DNA from: Guyanagaster necrorhizus
Lineage: Eukaryota; Basidiomycota; Agaricomycetes; Agaricales; Physalacriaceae
Direction of reading: 5' to 3'
Length of the DNA: 64,000 nucleotides
Assembly: GCF_019112545.1 (NCBI RefSeq)
Contig: NW_025064893.1
Location: forward strand, 980,878-1,044,877
In this document: in pieces, positions 1 through 11,969 of the stretch
Layout: every line of letters starts with the position of its first letter
How positions within the stretch are numbered: position 1 is the first letter of the stretch
Program-made: the position numbers and the translations under genes
Notes under the pieces: generated by a model
Told to the model about the DNA's origin: nothing
What the model saw: the letters and a program-made list of their open reading frames with translations, nothing else
Databases searched by the model: none

Positions 1-1213
1 AATCGCCCCTGGCAGGACCTTATGGGTTCGACCGAAGATAGAAATGGATTCCACTCGTAGTCCAGGACCCCATCGAGATAGAGCGTCTCTCAAAGAGAAT
101 TCCCTAACTGTGTAGACGCGAGCAGCCGGAAAAAAAAAAAGCACCGGTCGCAGAAAATCACGCTGCGCTTATTGAATGCATTGACAAATACTGAACTGCG
201 TTCAGGTCCCACTTAGTAGTATAAAGTCGCCTTTGAAAAGCGACGACGCCCACCGCGACTGGCGACTCTGCGCTAGGGAAGGGTAGCATTCCATCGGTGG
301 TTAAATGCAAGAAGCAGTTTCTATGTACCGAAGAAGAGACCCGGCAGTGAGGTGCTGACATTGAGGTATATAAGCGTCAGAAGCCAAGGATCGAAACGGG
401 ATCATTAAACTTAAAATTGTTGACCTTGAGGACGCTGTCCCGCAGATGACAAGCGCATAATGCGTGAGTGACCTTTTCCTGCAAAAGGGAAGGTCCGAGT
501 GTAGTTCGCACAAGATGCGGTTATATATAAGCGACAGGTTGGAGATTGACAAAGACATCTTTGACAAGAGAATGACTAAGTCCTGCTGTAGTTATAAGAA
601 TAGGTCAGTGGAAGCAATCCTGGGCGTAACGATGACATACTCGGTCATGCGTCCTTTTTGCCGGCGATTCTACCTCTGCAGTAGTCAAATGGGGAACTTG
701 AGAAGACTTTCGGTCCCGTGGCTGCGGAGATGTTGAGATGTGGACAATATTATTGAGGTTGTCGACAATACTGTCGTTATGGTCCCGTGGCTGCGTTATG
801 GTAACCTTTGTTGTCGCTCGAGGGTGACGAACCGGTTAAACGGTCATGACTTGGATCAGATGCACGGAGCTAAATCACCTTATATTCGTCATCCATCTCA
901 ACGTCTTGTTCCAATGATCTTGGAGGTCGTATGCTACACAGTTCCATCTAACAGTAGTAATAAACAGGGATGGTATTGAGCAGATAAGATCTAGATAAAG
1001 GGAGAGGGTATCGGAAAGTTCCATTGAGAGCGAAAACAACGATACCGCATGAATGGTCGTCAAGGCCCTACCATGCGTTGCATCGTGTCAAAGTGAAAAC
1101 GGTCGACTGAAACGTAAAGATATGTAGAAAAGATGAATGTGACGAAGAAAGCGAATAAAAACCAGAAGACAACCTGCCTGAAAAGCAGATTCGTCATCCA
1201 TATCGACCCAGAC
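1..1213. other. intergenic, no supported gene
   Basis: Only short unrelated open frames are present and none shows a recognisable domain or a convincing exon chain. The one visible structure is a pair of direct copies of the 15-mer ggtcccgtggctgcg near 713 and 781. They flank two related AT-rich phrases (gacaatattattgaggttg and gacaatactgtcg), which suggests a small decayed tandem duplication. Confidence 0.5.
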
Positions 1214-1810
1214 CTATGTCTTCTTTTCTGACACTGCCGTTTCCTTCGCTTCATCCCAAACACTTGACATGAACATAGGTCCTCTCTCAAGATCTTCATC
1301 TACCTTCCATGGCCACAAGGACACCACGACTTTGCTGAGGACGATAACCCCAATCATACCTCCAACGATCTCAACCTCCAAGATAAGGGCAGCACACACA
1401 TGACCAAGGAGCCCAAAGACTCGCTCGGAAATATCCTTTGGTGACTCTAAGCCAAATCCGCCACTGTACAGAGCGTGGTTGAATGCAACGCCCAAAGAGA
1501 ACAAGGATAGATAGACATCCTGAACCAACTCCCATCGCCACTCACTCGGGACCGCAGGCGCATTAGGAAATGGCACAAAATAGGCCAAAGACTTGACTGC
1601 ACCGAGAAGGAGTGTTGTGAATGTAAGGTACATGAACAGAATGATAGAGACCGCAAACAGCGCTGAGGATAGAAACCAGAGCTGTGTGGCGACAACGTTG
1701 GCGAACGGCGATGGCAAGAATGCCAGAAAATTTATGCCTTCAAGAAAGAAAACATAAATTCCAACGAGATAGTAGGGCGTTTTCAACGCGTATGCGCCTG
1801 GTGAAGTCAT
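1214..1810 (-). CDS. four-helix integral membrane protein, unknown function
   Basis: This is a single-exon open frame of 198 residues. Hydropathy read by eye gives four long hydrophobic segments at about residues 12-34, 42-70, 94-115 and 132-160. They are separated by a Pro-rich loop (residues 76-90) and a polar loop holding a KDISER stretch. The C-terminus is a charged, presumably cytosolic tail of about 35 residues (WPWKVDEDLERG and onward). The ATG at 1808-1810 is the first in the frame. I do not recognise the family. The size and topology resemble lineage-specific basidiomycete membrane proteins, but that is only an impression. Hydropathy and uninterrupted length support coding; the absence of introns is unusual for this window, so an extra upstream exon is possible. 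Confidence 0.6.
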   Translation of the reverse strand: MTSPGAYALKTPYYLVGIYVFFLEGINFLAFLPSPFANVVATQLWFLSSALFAVSIILFMYLTFTTLLLGAVKSLAYFVPFPNAPAVPSEWRWELVQDVYLSLFSLGVAFNHALYSGGFGLESPKDISERVFGLLGHVCAALILEVEIVGGMIGVIVLSKVVVSLWPWKVDEDLERGPMFMSSVWDEAKETAVSEKKT

Positions 1811-2911
1811 TGTGGTCCGTCGTCAAATTCCGCTGTGAGGCACAGGGCGAACATTCAGCACAGCCCTCTGCACCGCCACAGGTTTCGGATTATTCCGTCT
1901 TTACAAAGTCTACAAATTTGCCAACAATTTTATGGGGTAGGACCTACTCCGATTTTTTTCCTGCCAGTATCCTTGGCGACCCCACCATGCGCCTGGTTTT
2001 GGGACAAAGAGCAGTTTGGCTTATCGTCGACTGTTTTGCCTGCTGAAAATATGGTGCATATATTACGGTAAAGTGCGTGCGCTGTCATGCGATTAATTAG
2101 AAGCTGCTAACATATTATCGGAATGGACGCACTACATAGATGACACCGAGCAACACCTCCGGCTCAACCTTACTGTGCTGTCATCTTTGACAAAAAGAAC
2201 GGTCTCGGCGGTAGACATAGAACTTCAAATCCTACTAAGTGCCCCCATTATTCTCTTCTTCGGCTTGCTCTGCAGCTCCTTAATTATAGTGACGCATTTT
2301 TATCCCTTTCAGGGATCCACTTGGTATTACAACCAGTTACCCGCCCGGACAATAGCGACCCAAGACCTTGTCAGGAAGCCTAATATGGGGCTCCGCAGAA
2401 TCCTGCAGGGCCATCATGATCTATGAGATTACGCAGGTCCTTTTCCAGTCTCCTTCGGGCCTAGCAACTCCTTGTCTTGTCAGCTCCTGAGTCCCGTTTG
2501 TGAGGTTGTCATCATGACCGCGTCGCGACTCAGCGCGATCCTGTCCCGGAGGACATAACCTATCGTTCCGCGGTATCCTTGTCGGATAGACCCTCGAGGT
2601 CATTAACCCTATTTTGCCTGGTTTTTTGACTTGTTCCGGCTGTTCCCGTTAACAGCTCGAGGGCAACACATTGCGCATCATGATTTCGGTACTAAGCACG
2701 TTTGTATGATGCGACAGAGCATTGGTACAGTCGGAATATTCATCCTAGTAGTAGGAGTCTAAGAGTACCCCCATTTTCGTTACCAATATCGATCTTGAAG
2801 AAAGGCGCCTTTGCGCGCGTAAAGTTGAAAATTTTGCGGGCCGGAGGGGGCCGCTTGGCTTGACACAGCCACCAAGCTGGACGCTCAGCCGCCACCATCA
2901 CTGTCTGTTCC
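1811..2911. other. intergenic between divergent genes
   Basis: About 1.1 kb separates the membrane protein (-) from the hydrolase (+). No exon chain or domain is visible. The stretch presumably carries both promoters. Confidence 0.5.
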
Positions 2912-4111
2912 GTGACAAGGTCAAGGACTCAACGAAAGATGGAAGGCGACGCGTATTCGACGATTGTGTATAAAAGTATAGGAGATTTGAAGATTCACTT
3001 TGACCTGTATCATCCTAGACTAGAAACCCGTCCGCAATGCCCCAAAGTCCCTGCAGTCATCTACTTTCACGGAGGCGGCCTGACTGTTGGAAATCGAAAA
3101 AGTTGGTTTCCTCATTGGCTTTGTAGTAGGTTTCTTGGATGTCCTTCATGCTGGCGTATAGTATACTGAGATGCGATACGATCAGAGCGCGTCAACGCTG
3201 TAGGCTTTGCATTTGTGTGCGCAGACTACAGGCTTATCCCGTCCGGATCTACAACTGGATACGAAATACTCCAGGATATCAAGGATCTATTCGCGTTTTT
3301 ACCCACACAAGGTTTCAGCGCCTTTGGAGTAAGCTATCAGATTGACAAGGATGCAATGGGCGTCGCGGGAACCAGTTCCGGTGGTCTCTGCGCATATTTA
3401 GCCGCCATACATGCCTGTCCGCGGCCTCGAGCTGTTCTGTCGATGTATGGCATGGGGGGAAATTTTTTTGTACGTGTCAAATATTCTAGTCCGAGTTCCG
3501 GTTGCTTACCGCTTTGCACCCTTTTGTTGCCTCAGACGTCTCATTATATTACCCTGAAAACGGCTCCGTTCTTTCGCGGGCGTGAGCTTCTGGATCCTTC
3601 AAACTTCACGGCTCATATTTTTCCCACATCTGCGACCTCATCTCCCATTGCCGACTCTCCACTAGAGTATTACCCCCTTACATCTCCGACTACCCCAGGA
3701 TACCCAGCGAACCCCCGCATGCTGTTGACCAGATTGTACTTGCAATGCGGAATATTCCTTGATTATTACACCGGTGCACATGAACCCAGCCTGAGCGCTA
3801 CACTCCGTACCCGGGCCCCGCCCATTCCAATCGAAGAATTCACCCTCAAACATGGAATTTTATTTCCCCAGATGAATGTTACCGGTGCCTGGCCCCCCAC
3901 TTTATTTGTCCATGGCGAGATCGACACGGCAGTTCCCGCGGATGAATCCCGACATCTTCATTCTCTACTTGTAGATGCCGGTGTTAAGACTGAAATAATC
4001 GTGATAGACGGGATGGAACACTCATTTGACTATGCACCAGACTGCGAGGAAAAATTCGGAGCCATTTTTGATCGCATAGTCGTCTTTTTGGGGAATAAAT
4101 TAAATGGGTAG
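2912..4111 (+). CDS. alpha/beta hydrolase, hormone-sensitive-lipase type
   Basis: Predicted serine esterase/lipase of the HSL-like alpha/beta-hydrolase fold, substrate unknown. Three exons fit: 2912-3125, 3186-3469 and 3536-4111, with introns of 60 and 66 nt, giving 357 residues in frame. The oxyanion-hole motif YFHGGG lies near residue 50. The nucleophile elbow is GTSSGG. A C-terminal FVHGEIDTAVP segment supplies the acidic residue and MEHSFDY the catalytic histidine, so all parts of the triad are present. Removing the first intron restores the conserved path from WFPHWL to FVCADYRLIPS; the second intron is in phase and would otherwise add 22 unrelated residues. The ATG at 2939 is an alternative start (348 residues). 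There is no clear signal peptide, so the protein is probably cytosolic. HSL-type esterases are common in basidiomycetes and the natural substrate cannot be read from sequence. Confidence 0.86.
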
Positions 4112-4706
4112 GTGTTGCATTACCAGCAATTCGGGAGGACTTAATTAATTGTGTGCGCAGTGTAGCCAATATTGGCCATCCGATCGGGGCCGTGCACTAT
4201 CACGACTCTTGCCGAGCGTCATACGAGAACCGACGTATTCAGGAACGATGAAATTCGGAGACTTGCGGGGCGCAACAATATTGCAAGTCGGCAGACATGA
4301 AACAAATGCTATGTAGACGTACAGTGAGTGCTCTAAAATGAAGTACCAACAATGCTGTTTTTTCTCTTATCGATATCGGAAACAAATGCGGGCATTTTTT
4401 GCTTCGGAAACGCCTGTTCTGTGAGCCCAAAATGCCTCAGAGTCTCGCACACCGCCACCCCCGGCGGGATCGATAATATTTACCAAGGATCGATCCAACA
4501 TCGATTGCTCCTGATCGAAAATATCAGGCCTAAAGTGATCTCGAGACTCGTTCTGGAACGCGACGACAAATCACCCAGCCGGTCCAGATCTTTCGCGGGT
4601 GTTTATGTTTGGATACTGAATCGTGTTGCCGTCTTGTTAAAATTTATAAGAGTCACCTTCTCGTTCGATTTCTTCAACCACTTACCAAGACAATACGTTC
4701 CTCAAG
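4112..4706. other. intergenic / promoter region
   Basis: No exon chain was found. A TATA-like attTATAAgag lies about 60 bases before the DUF6534 start codon. Open frames here are short and share no motif with known families. Confidence 0.4.
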
Positions 4707-6754
4707 ATGTCTTCAAGCGCGCTCACTTCGTCTGACAATTCTATCGACGCTATATGGGGTCCGGGGTTCATCGGTAAGTGCATCGCGTCTTGAAAGCTGC
4801 TCGGCTCTGATGTCACGCGACCAGGGTTTATTGTCAGTGTGGGGTGAGTTTTAGTGTTGTTTTTGACGTTTTCCTTCTCTAAACGCGAATCGTATAGGTT
4901 GTATGGACTTACTATATCACAAACACTTCATTATTATCAATATTACTACCATGAGGACGAACTACCGCTCAAGTTGCTCGTCCTGATCGTATTGTACGCA
5001 CCAATCTCTGTCCTCCACTGTGTTGTCGCTGACTGCAGGACCATAGTTCAATGGATTCATTTCACGTCTACGCGACAGCCCATTCCTTTTGGCGCTATTT
5101 CATTGAAGGGCGTGTTATCTCGACCCTCGGCAATGCGCTTCCTTGGTATGTGAGAATTATCATGACTGTCCGGACGTGTTGCTGATGGTGAAACGTTTCG
5201 ATTATCTAGGCAACTAATTGTAAGTCCGACGTTTGCTTGCCCATGTATGTAATCCCGTCTGACTATTTCTAGGCATCTTTGATGACCACCGTACGTGTTC
5301 TCGACTTGATCTATTTTCTCAGAGGTACTTAGAGCGTCCGTAGTATGTAATAACATTTTTTGTACAAAGGTATGTGCATATCATTTCCATTCTTACATTT
5401 CACTGACATTTGCTGCGTAGTTACTACGGATATCGAGTCTTTAAAGGTTTGTTGCACCTTCGACACTGTTGCGTTGGTACTCATTCGCTGTAGTGAGCCG
5501 ACATAATAAAATAATACTGGGGGCCATAGTGAGTATGATTTTTCACATTGGGTCACCATCTAACTCGGTGTTAGTGTTTCTTCGCGCTCGTCCAACTTGG
5601 TAAGCATCATTCTTGATTGATTTGTGAAGCTTGTCTCTGACTTATCCTTTATCAGCTTCTGGCACTGGTAAGTCGTTGATACCACTGCGGTGTGTTCTTC
5701 GTCTCACACAGTCTTCTATCAGCATTTGTGGCAGAAGAGTAAGCGAGCCTTTTGAGACCTTGATAGCGATAACTCATTGCACTTCGTGCATCAGGTTCAA
5801 TGCCAATGCCAATGCGCGGACGGACATATTCTCGAATAGTGTAAGTGCTTCCGTTGCTGTGACAGTCGACACCCATGAACGGTACAAATTTTAGGCGTTG
5901 TTGATACTGGAACTGTCTAGTACCGTGCTAGGCGACTTGTTGATTACTTGCGCGACGGTCTGGTACCTCCGTGCAGAGCGAACCGGAATGCAGATGTATG
6001 TATCCATTGCATTCTCCTTTGAGTGTCTCTGACCCAATAACAGGACGGAGAAGCTTGTCCACCGGCTTGTCATTCACGCCATTAATATGGGAATGGTTGG
6101 AGGGTGTGTAATTGTTGCTTTAGCCATCATATAAAGCCGCTGTAACTTTTCCTTAGCCTCGTGGCGCTTGTTCAATTGATTGTGGTAAGGAAGGATGTCA
6201 CTTCCTCCTATTCATTACATCTAATAGTTTCATTAGTTCGTCGCCCGACGCAGAGAGATGCTATTCTTTGCCCCGAACTTGGTTGTTAGTAAATGTACGC
6301 GTGCTTTCTTGCTTTGTCAATTGAAATTGCAACTGACGTTTCACACAAGGCTATGTCAATAGTTTGCTAGCGACACTCAACGCAAGGCACTCGATTCGTG
6401 ATGCCCGTGATGCGTGGATGGATGATGATAATGCGCATGGCATCGTTCTTCATCGAGTCGGGCACAATGCATCAGCTGGACTGTGGGGACGACACAAGAC
6501 ACCTATGGACATGAAGGAACTCCGGTTCGTTAATTTGCTTGTACTTTCTGGGTCCGTAGGCTCATAACAATCACAGCCGCTTCCGCCTCGCCATGCAAAA
6601 ACACGCTGATTCTATGAGCATGGCGACTGCCGGAGATGAGGAGGTTCCGCATGATCGCAAGTATGCCGATCGTGGAGATGCCAAATCTGCGTTAAAAAAT
6701 TACGAGATAAAAGCACAAGGAAGTGTATTTGTGATGGGGGACCTGGCTGCATGA
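4707..6754 (+). CDS. DUF6534-type seven-helix membrane protein, 19 exons
   Basis: Integral membrane protein of the mushroom-specific DUF6534 family, molecular role unknown. Frame continuity and splice sites give 19 exons: 4707-4773, 4825-4843, 4898-4993, 5047-5145, 5210-5219, 5273-5290, 5344-5369, 5421-5446, 5494-5528, 5575-5599, 5656-5667, 5723-5738, 5795-5840, 5895-5995, 6044-6103, 6157-6184, 6237-6294, 6350-6524 and 6577-6754. The exons sum to exactly 1095 nt, or 364 residues plus stop. The product starts with a GPGFIG phrase. It has the family landmarks FFVQSYYGYRVFKVSR, a TEKLVHRLVIHAIN helix entry and the C-terminal NSLLATLNAR signature, then a charged cytosolic tail of about 100 residues. 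About seven hydrophobic segments are visible. Nearly every helix is encoded across two or more exons, some only 10-19 nt long. Confidence 0.9.
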
Positions 6755-7548
6755 GGAATCACCCGCAGTCTGTCCTTTACATGACTCCCTGTAATTGTAC
6801 GCAGACGGGATGCCGTCCGGAGGTTGGACCTCCCCATACCTACCTTAGAATATCTTATTGCTGCCAAAAAAAAAAGTAAAACTAGGATTGTATAACATTC
6901 GGAGGGATCATAGTCTATCTAATGCACTGCCTTTGAACCGACATTAGACCAACGACTTTTGATATATTGCTCAGGCGGGAACGACAGGAACGACTAGGTG
7001 AAACGAGAGACCAACGAGTGATATCGATCACCTCCGATCACGGAAACTAGGTATGAGAATCAAAAAAGGCTTTACAGACCAAGGAGATCGCTCACAAGGT
7101 ATGTCAAGCTATGTAGTACGGGCAGAGTAATGAATCATAATTTGATTCGTTTTTTTGCTCCAGGCTAAAAATTTGCCAGAAAATTTCCACCAACACTGGC
7201 ACGCTTTGGAAGGTTTGATGGGGGGGGATGTTTCGGAAGACAAAATGAACTTAGCCTGCCGCAAGGATATGTAATAAAAAGATAGATATAAAGTTTCGGA
7301 GCAGTATTTACATAAATCATGCAGGGATGAACTTGTCGTAAGGCAACTCGTGCACTGGGTAATTAAGTAGAACGGTATGCAAGAGTATGCAGCTTATCAA
7401 TGCGAAGCGGAAGAATTTAGGTCAGCCGTCGGGCCGGTATTTGTTCATGCTTGGAACACAACCTATCGGGATTGTAAACAATGGCAAACTATCGCCCTCT
7501 CCTTCAAACAACACCCCCTCTGGTAATTCTTTGCTCCTCGCAGCCGTA
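6755..7548. other. intergenic / 5' region of the FYR gene
   Basis: AT-rich non-coding stretch. An open frame from 7387 runs into the next gene, but its first 54 codons look low-complexity and precede a better-placed ATG, so they may be leader or an unrecognised exon. Confidence 0.4.
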
Positions 7549-10264
7549 ATGGGGCCAGGGAGCGACAAGGATGTTACTAATGGGACACCACAAGATCAAT
7601 CTAGTATTCCTACCGCGACACCTGCTGCGTCCTCTTCGTCTACGCAAAAAAACGAATCAGACAATATTGTCGAGAAGTACAAAAAACTGAAGAGACGGTT
7701 TTTCGAGCTCGAGGAGGTTAGGATTTCCTGGCTCTGTTTGCGCATGATGACGTTGTTAATGCTGGTTAGAAACATAAGGAAACGAGCAGCGAATTACAGA
7801 GATCAAGTGAACGCAATGTCCGAATACGACAAGAACGAAAGTGCGCCATTATCTGTTTGTCTGCAGCGCGCAAATCTAACTGATTTTCACAGCATGCTAC
7901 TGGAACGAATAATGGAATTAGAGGCTCAACCTCAGTTCAAGGCTAATGGTGGGGATCTCATTTCTTCTACTCTTGACCAGCCTCCATCCAGTGCGTTCCC
8001 ACGGAGTCTGCTCACTGCGCGGGCACGTTCGTCTTTTATCAATAATTTGCGTCAGGCCGCTGAGGACGAGGACATAACCGCTAGCACTGACACCCCTCTT
8101 CCTTCTCGGCATATCGGAACCCCAGCCGATGAGCGTCCAGCGAAACGGACCCGTACTTTGAACGGAGACTCTCGGGATGCTACTGCGAGTCCAGGACCGA
8201 ACGGTTTAGCTACTCCTCGACTGCATGTACAAACACCTGTCGCGCCTGGTTCACCTCCTCCAGATTCATCACATCCGATTTACACCCACCCTCCTGTACC
8301 GCCTCCTAATCCGTATGACCGTCCATTGACACCCCTTGCAGACCGTTTCTTACCGCAAGGTGACATTATACGCCCATCTCCTATCAGCGAAGACGCGCCA
8401 ATGCAGATCGATACGACGCGTGCTAGTCCTTCGATTCCTTCCTATCAGCCGGGACCTGGGCTTTCGGCTGCTACACCAGAGAAGGCGCCTGAAGACGCGT
8501 CCACCGTCGAGCAACCTATCTCTACCTCCCTTCCCGTCTCTGCGTCTCGCAGCGAAAACGCTACTGAACCAGATCCCGCCCCCGCGCCTACTCGCCGCAG
8601 CACCAGGGCTAGACGTCCAGTAAATTATAATGATGATGAACCTACTGGTTCTCCTTCAAAGAGTGAGAAGGTCCCACCTGCTCGAAAAACGAGAGCGGCA
8701 GTTAAGGCATCCAATCCCGAAGCTTCAGGGGCATCAAATTCCTCTTCCGCTCAACACAATCCGACACCTGGTGCCACGCCTTCAACGTCGAGTTCAGCTC
8801 CAGTTCAGACTCCGACACCAACGCCGATGCACAATATCAATCCTATTCTGATGGGCTCGGCTGGGACGACCGGTGTCACGCCAGGAAACGGATCGGCTCC
8901 TTCCACTTCTATGTCACCCCCAGCGCCCTCTCCGTCGATAGGCATCAATCCTTATTCTGTATATTATCCAGCATCCAGCGCCGCCGCAACCCCTGCACAC
9001 CCTTTTCCGTATAGCTATTACTACATGCCTGGTTCAATGCCGGGAATGATACCTCCTGGAATGATGCCTCCACCTGGTGCGTTCCCTCCCGGCCCTCCTA
9101 TACCTTCCCATCCTGGACCAAGCATATCAACCTCGCAACAAAGGCCGACATCGGAGCCACAGCGACAAGCCAGGCCGAAGCGGCTGAAGGCCCACACGGT
9201 GACGAGTAAAAGTTATAGCATCCCAATGGTGCCGCGGGACAAGGGTGGTCGGCCGATGCTACCCTTAAACGTGGGTATTATGACGGTTATATCTCTTGGA
9301 GAAGTCTGTATGAGGGAGCATTTCCATACAGAGAGGTATATCTTCCCTGTTGGGTACGAAGTCACCCGGTAAGTTTTGCCATGATATTTACTATGAGATT
9401 GGACTTGACATTCCTTACATAGACGATATCTTTCAACCATCGATCCCAACATCGAAGTTGTCTATCATTGTACAATTCTTGACGGAGGTGATGGGCCTAA
9501 GTTTCAGATCGTCCCCTCAGATGTTGCCGATAAGCCTGTCATTGCAGGGACGGCGACTGGAGCATGGTCGAGCATCGTGAAACAGGCGAATGCAATCCGA
9601 AATCGACAGCATTCAAATTCGGTGTCTGGACCGGATTTCTTCGGGTTGGGGCAAAATACTATTAAGCACCTTATCCAACAGCTGCCTAATGCAGACAAGT
9701 TGAGCGACTATGTATGGCAGAATTTCGTTGAGGGGGGGTAAGTTTGTCGACATTGTATTTCGGGATTTGATACTGAAAGATTCAATGCACTCTAGGCCAT
9801 TAGGAGGCCGACACGCGGCAGTAATACCTGCTCTGCCGGAAGAGTACGACTCCTCGGTTCCCATAGGACCGTACTATCCATCTACGAGCGAGAAACTCCG
9901 ACGAGAACAGTTGGCAGTACAAGCCGGACAACCTCGGAAGAGCCATTACCCACCTCATGTCATGGCGCGTGCGGCACAGGAGGCCCAAAATAATGCCCGA
10001 CAACAACAAGCTCAGCAACAAAACCACCCTTCTCCGCAGCCACAACCTATTCCCCAACAACCACACCCGGCACCTCAACCACAACCCCAGCCGCCGCCGC
10101 CACCGCTTCACCCACAGCATTTAGGGATATCCGAGAGCGCTGCTGATGCTGCGACGTTTGCAAGTCTCATCAGCGCCTATGGGGCCGCACAGGCGGGGGG
10201 AGGACCTCCCCCTGCAGGTCTGATGGCAGGTGGGCCTCCACCGAGTGGACCCCCACCTTCATAG
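7549..10264 (+). CDS. FYRN/FYRC-domain (TBRG1-like) chromatin protein
   Basis: Likely nuclear chromatin-associated protein. Five exons fit: 7549-7716, 7770-7840, 7893-9368, 9423-9737 and 9796-10264, giving 832 residues in frame. Near the N-terminus is a coiled coil (EKYKKLKRRFFELEEKHKE, running on to LLERIMELEAQ) that appears only after two introns are removed. A long disordered middle is rich in Pro, Ser and Thr, with basic patches such as RRSTRARRPVNYNDDEP. The conserved part starts near KRLKAHTVTSK: an FYRN module (LPLNVGIMTV, then HTERYIFPVGYEVTRRY) is followed by an FYRC module (YHCTILDGGDGPKFQI, then GPDFFGLGQNTIKHLIQQL). The tail is rich in Gln and Pro. FYRN/FYRC pairs occur in TBRG1 and in KMT2-type methyltransferases; no SET or PHD domain is seen here. 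The frame is open from 7387, so a start there (54 residues longer) is possible. Confidence 0.87.
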
Positions 10265-11398
10265 CCCAGTTATAGGACAGAGGGGTGGGCCATGATCCTG
10301 TTTTTATTTGTTATGTTCGTTTAATCTACTTTATGAATGGGATTTTGTTCTGCTGTCATGTTTTGTGCTATCTCTTCCTTACTCATCATTATACTGACCA
10401 ATTGCATCCATTTTTTCATCCACCCGCTTAGGTTCCGTGTGTTGTCGCGTTCTAGTGGTTGTGCCTCTGCTCTATGCCGGTCCAGGGACATTTATCTCAA
10501 CCCTGGATGGGTCAATGGAGCATGGTGGTGGGATGACGGATGCTTCTTACTACGAAGCATCTTGACTGCAGCCATGTTGGAGGCAAAAGTAATCAAAAGT
10601 AAGAGTGGTTTATTGAACTTACTGCCTTTGTGGGGACTCCTACTGTTGCAAGGAACGTGCCGGTATATGGAGTAGTATAAGAGGCGTACATGAACCTTAC
10701 TAGTAAATATGAATGTGTTATATATACTATGTAGCGTTTTTCATCACAAGAGGCCAATGGGCAATGTTGACTCGAATCTTGGTATTCGGACTGTTACCAT
10801 GTCTTTGCATTGACGAACATGAATTCTTCCCGTTCAAAACAGCAAACAGCACAGATACAATATTTGGGGTTCTCCATGAGTGCGATTCAGCGCTGAAGGC
10901 CTGGGGGTAGGGAGAAGGAGGATCTTAAGAAACAGGAAAAGTTGTAAAGAATGATTCAGTGCTAACTCTGTGGTGATTGTCAGGAGATGATATCCAGATC
11001 TCCCAGTTGTTAGAGCAAGAGATGCCCGTATGCAGCCAGAATTAAAGATGCGCTTAGCGATACGAGTGCTCAGAGACCGTGGTTTGAATTTCGTTGTGAT
11101 CACGTGCATGTAGCGTACGGGCCTCCAGTTCGACGCTTTCTGTCACCATTCTATTTGTATCTTATACGGACGCCTACCTGAGCATGGTTCTACTGGAAAG
11201 CAATACTTGAGTTCATGGGCGCTTGACAGCCTTCACATAGCATCTGTTGCGCTTAAGCTTTAGCGCGCTGTAAATAAACAGCCAAAAGTAGTGAATGCCA
11301 CTGAACAGCTTCAAGAAAAGAATTCACTGCAATGGACATGCGCAAGCCGTGCATCACAGCCATATAAATACCTTTTAATTTTTTTTTACAGCTCGACA
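10265..11398. other. intergenic
   Basis: Contains the 3' untranslated region of the FYR gene and about 1 kb without a supported gene. An open frame at 10337-10675 is hydrophobic at first but has no homologous feature I recognise and lies in AT-rich UTR-like sequence. Confidence 0.4.
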
Positions 11399-11965
11399 AT
11401 GCCCCACTTCACAATGCCTCCCTTCGAACTGGAACCTACTGAGAGGTCGGTTCCGACATGGCCACGTTTGTATTCGCAGTGACTCCATTTTCAGAGAACT
11501 GGTGACTGGTGCCACGGAGATTACCTGCGGCGTCGGCGGCGTCCAGAACAACGATACTAATATGTTGGCCGCTCAGAGTCGGACCGTTGAAGCTACGGCA
11601 GAGACTCAGAAGGGATCAGCCTTTAATTTGATGGAAGGAGTGGAAGAGATATTTCGCTGGTGAGTACATTTTCAGCAGAACGATCTCCTCCTTGCCATAA
11701 TGACGATCCCAGGATCCTGAAGCCTTTCTTATTTATTCGAAACCGCTGCTCTTCCGCTACTTTTATTAAATCCAACAAGGAGGAAGATGACGTGTGAGTA
11801 TCAGTATCTCTGTTGCTAAAATGCTACGTTGACGCTGGATGAAGGGACCAGAAACCTAGAGGACCCATCGAAGGACCTGTAACTGGCGGACCAGTCAGAG
11901 ACCCTAAGCCTAAGCCAAGGCCTAAGCCGAAACCTAAACCTTATCCTTCGGTGTCCCGGGGGTGA
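11399..11965 (+). CDS. small orphan protein with Lys-Pro repeat tail
   Basis: Unrecognised protein of 137 residues. Four exons fit with canonical splice sites and a consistent frame: 11399-11445, 11495-11659, 11713-11793 and 11845-11965, with introns of 49, 53 and 51 nt. The sum, 414 nt, is divisible by three. The N-terminus (MPHFTMPPFELEPTER) is acidic and Pro-rich. The middle has an alpha-helical, Ala/Glu-rich stretch (AAQSRTVEATAETQKG) and an aromatic segment (FRWILKPFLFIRN). The C-terminus is a run of KP/RP dipeptides (DPKPKPRPKPKPKPYP). No signal peptide or domain is visible. The three clean introns are the main argument that it is real. A solo LTR inserted immediately after the stop codon, so the natural 3' end has been displaced or replaced. 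Confidence 0.6.
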
Positions 11966-11969
11966 ATGC
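11965..11969. repeat. target-site duplication, left copy (AATGC)
   Basis: The five bases AATGC lie directly before the LTR and recur directly after it at 12187-12191. The first base is also the last base of the TGA stop of the upstream gene. Confidence 0.6.

Noticed and set aside
3470..3535. In-frame 22-codon insertion in the hydrolase
   Set aside because: It has GTACGT...CTCAG ends and its removal restores the family's path into KTAPFFRGRELLDP, so it is read as an intron.
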